Assembly (NCBI GenBank): GCA_003024785.1
Contig: PUQB01000206.1
Span: 62,001 to 126,000, forward strand
DNA from: Selaginella tamariscina
Taxonomy: Eukaryota > Streptophyta > Lycopodiopsida > Selaginellales > Selaginellaceae
Direction of reading: 5' to 3'
Length of the DNA stretch: 64,000 nucleotides
Shown here: positions 58,976 through 64,000 of the stretch, piece after piece
Numbering within the stretch: position 1 is the first letter of the stretch
Layout: every line of letters starts with the position of its first letter
The notes under the pieces: model-generated
The model's input: only the letters and a program-made list of their open reading frames with translations
What the model was told of the DNA's origin: nothing
Databases searched by the model: none
Program-made: the position numbers and the translations under genes

Positions 58976-59416
58976 GTAGCAAAAATGGAACAAACAAAAG
59001 TTAAAATTCAAAGACAATGAACATATTACACACGATGGTTAATGTGTTTGTTAGTCGTGAGGCAATCATTTCATTGACAAATATTAAATCATTTCATTGG
59101 CAGGCCGACTGGGGTGGATTGTTCCAGATCCAATCAACATTTTGACCGAGGTTGACTGTTCCAGCCCCAGTCAGCATTTTGACTAGGGTTGACTGTTCTA
59201 GTCCCACCTAGCATTTTGACTGGGCCTCGCTTCGTTCCCAGTCCCAGACTGGGCCTCCCTTTGTTGCCAGTCCCAGTCGGCATGCCGACTGGGACTTACA
59301 GCAACTGCTCTCTCAGTCGGCACGCCGACTGTGAGGGCTAGTATGTTTTTTTAATTTTTATTAAACATCTTTGAACATTTATTACAGTTTTTTGTTAAAC
59401 CTTATTGCTTTTGTAG
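58976..59416. promoter_or_regulatory. Shared promoter region of MULE-2 with GTCGGC/GCCGAC palindromes
   Basis: A 441-bp gap between divergent starts. CCCAGTCGGC-ATGCCGACTGGG at 59,271-59,294 lies in a perfect 24-bp palindrome; CTCTCAGTCGGC-AC-GCCGACTGTGAG at 59,310-59,335 is near perfect; a further GCCGACTGGGG is at 59,103. Between them GACTG.TCCAGTCC-like half-sites recur (59,150-59,260). The same hexamers recur at both ends of the element and in MULE-1, which suggests binding sites for an element-encoded protein. Confidence 0.75.
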
Positions 59417-62400
59417 ATGCGCTCTTCACAACGTTTACAAGAAAAGAAGATGAAGGAGCCTACTGAGAGAGAAGCAGAAGCTAGAGCTGCAATTCAGAGA
59501 GGGCGTCGGGGTCGTGGGAGAGGAAGTAGGAAGCTGGCTGTGGTTCAGGAACAAGGACCTTCAAGTGATGCTCCAGTTGAACAGGCAAGCCAGCAGGACT
59601 GGTCAGGAGAGCAAGAGGATGTAGTTCAACCCCAACAAGAACAATCAGACTTTGTTGAAGAAGTTGAGGATGATGTCTTACCACAGGAGACACAGGAGCA
59701 GACAGAAGGCACACAAGCCTCATGCGCAGTGACTTTGTCGAGTGACGAAGAGGATGAACCCAAGAACAAGAAGAGACGACGCAAAGCTGCTGGAGATTCA
59801 GAGGCTGCTAAGAAGAAGAAGAAGGGTAAAGCAGAAGTGCCAGATAATGAGGAAGTTTACAACATTGCAGCCAGCATGCATTCGGAGAGTGCAGTGCGTC
59901 TTCTCGCGAAGATCACAATCCGAGAATATGGAGAGGCACCGGATGTCCCTATTTGCCGAATTCTGGGAAATGAGCAGGTGCGGAGAGTCAATCCAGCGGA
60001 TCTGGAATCTTTGACTAGGAGTTTCAAGAAGGCAGTTGGTTATTTGCGCAACACCACTCAGTTCATCCTTCAAGTTGGGGACCCCATGACAGATGCAGAT
60101 CTGGCAGCATTGAGAAGCGATGAAGCGATGTATGCTCAGCATTTGGCTTTTGAGGAGGAGCTTCAGTGACATGTTCCGGCAATGGGCACCAATGCTTTCG
60201 ATGAAGAAGTTCATCTGTTGGGATGGTAATCACAGGCTAAAGGTGCTTCAGAAGCTGTACACAGAAGACACGGAAGATAAGAATCAGTGGGCAGTGAGAG
60301 TGCGTTCAGGCTTCATCCGTGCTGGGGTCATGGATAATCTTCAGCTTGTGACAATGTTTCAGCAAATTAATAGGTAAACATAGTGACCTCTAGATCATAG
60401 GATTAACTAACTTCGAGATTTTCAAATATGCAGTTCCTCCGCAACGGCAGTGCAAACCACACTGCCACATCTTCTGCTATCTGTGAAGACATGTTGCACC
60501 AGTGAGGAGGGCACAGCGAAGATCTTGGCCAGGCTCAGTGACAAGGAACGAGATGACATAAGAAAGTGGAAGGAAAGCGACTGGACAACAAGCTTGGCAT
60601 CCACTTCCGAATTTGATCTGTGCAAAGATTTTTTTGAGGTACCACGTCTCACACTTATATACTTAGTTGATTACGTCTGTGAATTACAGAGTGAGATTGA
60701 GGATGATCTTGAGAAGGCTGCAAGGGCATCCAAAGGCAACAAATACCAGGAGCAACAACAGGTCTACATTAAGCATGACAAGCGCATGATGAAGATCTTA
60801 GCCATCATCGATCCTGCATTGGGTGAAGAGTGGTTCGACAAGGTGACCCAAATCACATGGAAACAATGCAGATGGATGGGGTTGGAAAAGCTGTACGCGC
60901 TTTCAAGGGCGAGAATTCCAAACGAGACGAGAATCATGTACTTCAATAAACTGGTACGTCTCGATCTGAAGAGAGAGCAAGAGACACTTGGATTGCCGGG
61001 TGTTCAGGATAAGGAGTGGATAAGGTGGTTTACTATCGATTTGTATTGGCGGCGATCAGAGAGGAGGCAGTACAGATTCTCACGGGACTCATCGAGGATG
61101 GCGAGTGGAGCAGGCCGGTTACAGATTTCACGACTTGGTACGATGAAGTGCGGGTAAAATGCAAGAACGTGATGTTCCAGCCATTCCATGAGTGTGTGAA
61201 GTTCACTTACTCCATAGAGCCGAAAGAGTTCCTCGAACACGAAGAGACAGCAAGAAGGATGATTTGGAGGTAAGGATGATCTTCTTGACATTGTTACATT
61301 CTGACACTACTATATGTTCATTACAGGTATGTCGCAGCGAGAAAGGTGCCTCACACACAGACTATGGTATTCTGGTCAGATTACATGGAAGCACCACACA
61401 TGTGGTCGAAGACAAGATCTGGCCTGACAGAGTTCGACGTGTAACGTACCGTTCTGGCTTGATTATCCACCTGGGCAACCACCAACATGGGAGAAGGATC
61501 TCTACAATGAACACTCAAAAGATCTCCCATGCATCTCATGGGATCCGGCAGAGGTCGACTTCATTAAGAAGACAAAGGCCAAGGCAAAGCGGCGTCAGCC
61601 TGTGCAGCAGTCAAAGAAGACCTCAGATACAGTAGCTGGCACCTCCACTACTCGCGATCCAGCTGCCTTCTTCAATTTATCTGAAGTGCTACCATCGCAG
61701 GGAACCATGGACATCAAGGATGACTTGGTCACATTCGTCCCTTCACTTGCTACAACTCGAGGTGATAATTTCTTGGCGATTGATGACATCGAGGAGATGC
61801 AACAGGCCGTGCTCACGGATGAGAAGGAAGAGGAGGTTCCTGACGCTAGACTGGTTCCTTATAGAAAAGTTCAGACACAGGTGGCCAGGTACCATACAGC
61901 TGACAGCCAGACTCGCTACCAGCATATTGCGGGAGAATATGGTTTCAACTTGGTGATCTTCGACCTTCCAAATGGGACCTTGCCAGGAAATACAACGAGT
62001 GATACGCCATACCTCTACCTTGATCCAGTGAAGTTCGATGAAGCACTCCAGTTTGCAGGTATGCATATGGCTGCAAATGGTTGGTTGGTTGTGTTTGCTG
62101 CAGCAAACACCTGGGATCAAGTTGTCCGAGCTGCAAGTGTGGTGGACCTTCAACTTGCTGCAACGTACTACATCTACAGAGGGCGTGGTTGGGGCTACCG
62201 CAACAAGATGAAGGTACTTTTTTCTTTATTCATGAAGTTCATTAATGATTTTTGATGTTTTAACAGGAGAGCATCCTGCTCCTTCTTGTCTTCCAAGATG
62301 CATCTAGAGGATTGCGCGATAATCCGCTGCGTTTGTCATCAACAATTCTTGTTGATAATCCTGAGCGGTTCCAAGAACCATGGTAGGCATTTCATTTCAA

Positions 62401-62729
62401 CAATTTAAGTATTTACCATTATCTTCACATGCAGGATGGACTACCAACCGAAGAGCACTCGATTGATGCAGCTCGTGATAGAACGACTCACCCGGCCAGG
62501 TGATCTTATCTGGGATATAGGCAGTGGTACGGGGTCCTCAATGCTTGCAGCTATCGAGCTGGGGAGAAACATTGTTGGGACTGAGAAGAACCCTGAGCTC
62601 GGGAGAATTGCTATGAACAGGATTAAAGAGAACATCCAGCCAGAGGAAATCCCAACCCAACCAATAGCGACGTCAAGTAGGACTGGTGGTTCACGAATTG
62701 CAGCATTGCTCAATCGTAAGAAGAAGTGA
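59417..62729 (+). pseudogene. MULE-2 ParB/Srx-DNA methyltransferase gene, nearly intact
   Basis: The ATG at 59,417 (MRSSQRLQEKK) follows an AG acceptor-like site. Residues 1-150 are charged and disordered (RGRRGRGRGSRK, KNKKRRRKAAG), perhaps with nuclear signals. Then comes a ParB/Srx-like domain: DVPICRIL, VRRVNPADLESL, GYLRNTTQFIL, CWDGNHRLKVLQKLY (60,210-60,260). A helical linker domain has SSATAVQTTLPHLLLSVK, HDKRMMKILAIIDPALGEEW and GLPGVQDKEWIRWFTIDLYW. The methyltransferase has FNLVIFDLPN (about 61,950), MAANGWLVVFAA, YYIYRGRGWGYRNK, then MDYQPKSTRLMQLVIERL, PGDLIWDIGSGTGSS (SAM motif, about 62,515) and LGRNIVGTEKNPEL, the beta-type motif order of N4/N6 DNA methyltransferases. Introns: 60,376-60,432, 60,639-60,689, 61,270-61,326, 62,214-62,266, 62,383-62,434. 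Single-base frame changes lie near 60,170, 61,050 and 61,440. Confidence 0.88.
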
Positions 62730-62814
62730 CAAGTGTTGAATTGTACTCTTTGGTGTTGAAATAAAACTTTAATAATACAGTATAAACATGGCTATGATTT
62801 AAATTTTTTTGTTG

Positions 62815-62946
62815 TTAATTGCCGACTGAGCCAAAATCCTAAATTCTAAGAATATTTAGGAATATTCTAAGAATATTCTGGTAGATTCTTTAGAATATTC
62901 CGGGTCCAAGCCCGGAAGCCCGGAAGCCCTCTTTTTGTTGGGACTC
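62815..62946 (-). repeat. MULE-2 right terminal inverted repeat with GAATATTC array
   Basis: GCCGACTGAG at 62,821, four to five GAATATT-type palindromes at 62,846-62,910, CCCGGAAGCCCGGAAGCCC and the outer end TTTTTGTTGGGACTC. Confidence 0.82.
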
Positions 62947-62955
62947 CACCTTCCT
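62947..62955. repeat. 9-bp target duplication of MULE-2, right
   Basis: CACCTTCCT, identical to 55,583-55,591. Confidence 0.85.
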
Positions 62956-63280
62956 GAGGTAGTTTATAATCAAGCAGGCATTGTATAAATACATATTCTT
63001 CTGTTCACCATTTCTTTGTTGATTCTTCTTTTGCTCCACTCCTAGGCCCAACAACATACTCTACCACCAAGTGGCAGCATTGCTCTAGGAGAACTCCCCC
63101 ATCCTTATACATGGACCCTCATGGTGTTGGGTAAAGACCATTCAGCACTTCCCAGTACTCCCGAGGTAAGGCTAGCTTACCGGTGCAAACTCCAAGATTG
63201 GATGCTATCCACAACGTTCTGGCAACCACCGAGACTTCATAAGAAACACCACATCTGGAATGTGAAGTCCCCGACGACCA

Positions 63281-63285
63281 GCACT
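63281..63285. repeat. 5-bp target duplication of the solo LTR, right
   Basis: GCACT, directly before ACCCATAAAGGGCATTTGCTG where the PPR sequence resumes. Confidence 0.75.
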
Positions 63286-63960
63286 ACCCATAAAGGGCAT
63301 TTGCTGAAACGAGGTCCTTCTGATGCCAGAGTTTAACGTGATACCATGGAGCACAATGGTGGAATCATTTGCTCAAGAAGGTGATTTACAAGAAGCGAGG
63401 AAACTATTCGACACAATGGAGGAGCAAAACTTCGGTGGCATGGACTTCCATCATAAGTGGGTAACTGCAGGATTTTCGAGAGAGATATGCAGGAACATAA
63501 TCTAGTTTTGTATAACACGATGATATCTGGATATGCCCAACCAGGACAAATGCAGGAGGTAGCCTTTCTACTCAATCAGATACCTGGACATCATAAATCA
63601 CTGGATTTGTGCACGTCATGCGGATTGCCGAAGCGAGGGAGATCTTTTGTATGGTGCCAGAGAGGGATCTTCTCTCATGGTCTGCAATGATTGCAATAAA
63701 TGCACAGAATGGGCATGTAAAGAGAGCGACGAAACTCTTTTGAGCAAATGCCTGTGTTAGATGTGGTAGCTTGGAACTCAATGATCACATCGTATGCGGG
63801 ATCTGGGCATGGGAAGCGTGCCAAGGAGGTGTTTCATGCGATGGCTTTGCAAGGAAACAAGCCGAACCACGTTAGTTTCTCGACTCTTCTGAATGCATGT
63901 AACCATGTAGTTTTGCTCTCCAACATGTACAAAGAAATCTAAGAAGGCCAACAAGAAACA
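63286..63960 (+). pseudogene. PPR protein fragment, copy D, right part
   Basis: Continues the fragment at 55,010-55,256: PEFNVIPWSTMVESFAQEGD, LQEARKLFDTMEEQN, MISGYAQPGQMQEVAFLLNQ and, near the end, VLDVVAWNSMITSYAGSGHG, KRAKEVFHAMALQGNKPNHV, SFSTLLNACNHVVLLSNMYK. Frame changes lie between the blocks. The sequence after 63,900 to the window end is the reverse complement of the P450-PPR junction seen at 13,260-13,350 and 50,660-50,770, so the same duplicated block probably continues in inverse orientation beyond the window. Confidence 0.83.
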
Positions 63961-64000
63961 ATATACATGTACACTGCAGTGATATATACTTTCCATATTC

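Larger units (their letters stand above)
55592..62946. mobile_element. MULE-2, Mutator-like element with ParB-methyltransferase cargo
   Basis: A 7,355-bp element with a 9-bp target duplication. Left end GAGGATTAGCAAAAACC then GGGCTTC, right end in inverse GAGTCCCAACAAAAAGA then GGGCTTC; these also align with the MULE-1 ends. The left terminus carries an extra 22-bp tandem copy of its outermost bases. Two head-to-head genes leave a shared promoter region at about 58,980-59,416: transposase to the left, ParB/methyltransferase to the right. Each gene has about three single-base frame changes, far fewer than in MULE-1, so this copy was active more recently or is affected by sequence errors. Confidence 0.9.
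55257..63280. mobile_element. Solo LTR (about 660 bp), split by MULE-2
   Basis: The sequence starts TGGTTCATAG and ends GACGACCA, is flanked by GCACT, and sits exactly where a PPR frame is interrupted. Without MULE-2 and one 9-bp duplication it is about 660 bp, a normal LTR size. A TATAAATA box lies at 62,984 in the right part. No internal coding region or second LTR is present. It is an old LTR-retrotransposon fossil; the family cannot be told from the LTR alone. Confidence 0.65.

Noticed and set aside
55257-63280. A full-length LTR retrotransposon of 8 kb
   Set aside because: The interior is entirely MULE-2 with its own ends and target duplication; only about 660 bp of LTR remains.

Overview
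This window looks like nuclear DNA of a land plant. The evidence is the protein families present: PLS-type PPR proteins, a BAHD acyltransferase, a plant cytochrome P450, a FATA-like acyl-ACP thioesterase, a bZIP17/28-type membrane-tethered transcription factor, a SAMHD1-like HD hydrolase, and MULE, PIF/Harbinger and hAT transposons, together with a TGGTATCAGAG primer-binding site typical of plant LTR elements. Short AT-rich introns and PPR/BAHD/P450 fragments suggest a seedless plant such as a lycophyte, but that is only an inference. The region is gene-poor and repeat-rich. I see no clearly intact host gene; every host gene recognised is broken or partial. Because nearly all breaks are single-base frame changes, uncorrected assembly errors cannot be excluded for some of them.

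Layout. 0.5-1.9 kb: BAHD acyltransferase relic on the minus strand, cut off from a TATA box at 10.33 kb by a Mutator-like element, MULE-1 (1,913-10,304, 9-bp target duplication AGTGGATGT). 10.57-10.77 kb: a MITE. 11.5-18.4 kb: first copy of a segmental duplication (P450 fragment plus PPR fragment) split at 13,354-17,321 by a composite insertion of a miniature gag-only LTR element whose 117-bp LTRs contain a tRNA-like sequence. 18.7-20.5 kb: hAT relic. 22.1-25.3 kb: PIF/Harbinger element lying between two oppositely oriented pieces of acyl-ACP thioesterase genes. 27-32.3 kb: shared repeat blocks and the first of three copies of an unrecognised gene. 33.6-34.7 kb: SAMHD1-like pseudogene. 36.2-39.4 kb: group-B bZIP pseudogene. 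39.6-42.5 kb: very AT-rich island with a 1.35-kb foldback. 46.7-47.8 kb: second copy of the unrecognised gene, inverted. 48-51.7 kb: second copy of the P450/PPR block, without the LTR insertion. 51.7-54.5 kb: repeat blocks and third copy of the unrecognised gene. 55.0-64.0 kb: PPR pseudogene split by a 660-bp solo LTR, itself split by MULE-2 (55,592-62,946, 9-bp target duplication CACCTTCCT).

The most interesting system is the pair of MULEs. Each carries two head-to-head genes: a DDE transposase with a SWIM zinc finger on the left and, on the right, a multi-exon gene encoding a ParB/Srx-like domain followed by an N4/N6-type DNA methyltransferase domain. That domain fusion is a bacterial and phage architecture. 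Both copies share the same intron positions, the same altered catalytic motif (DLPN instead of DPPY), GTCGGC/GCCGAC palindromes in the shared promoter region and near both ends, and terminal arrays of GAATATTC repeats. I infer a transposon that encodes its own DNA-marking or DNA-binding factor, perhaps for self-recognition or escape from silencing.
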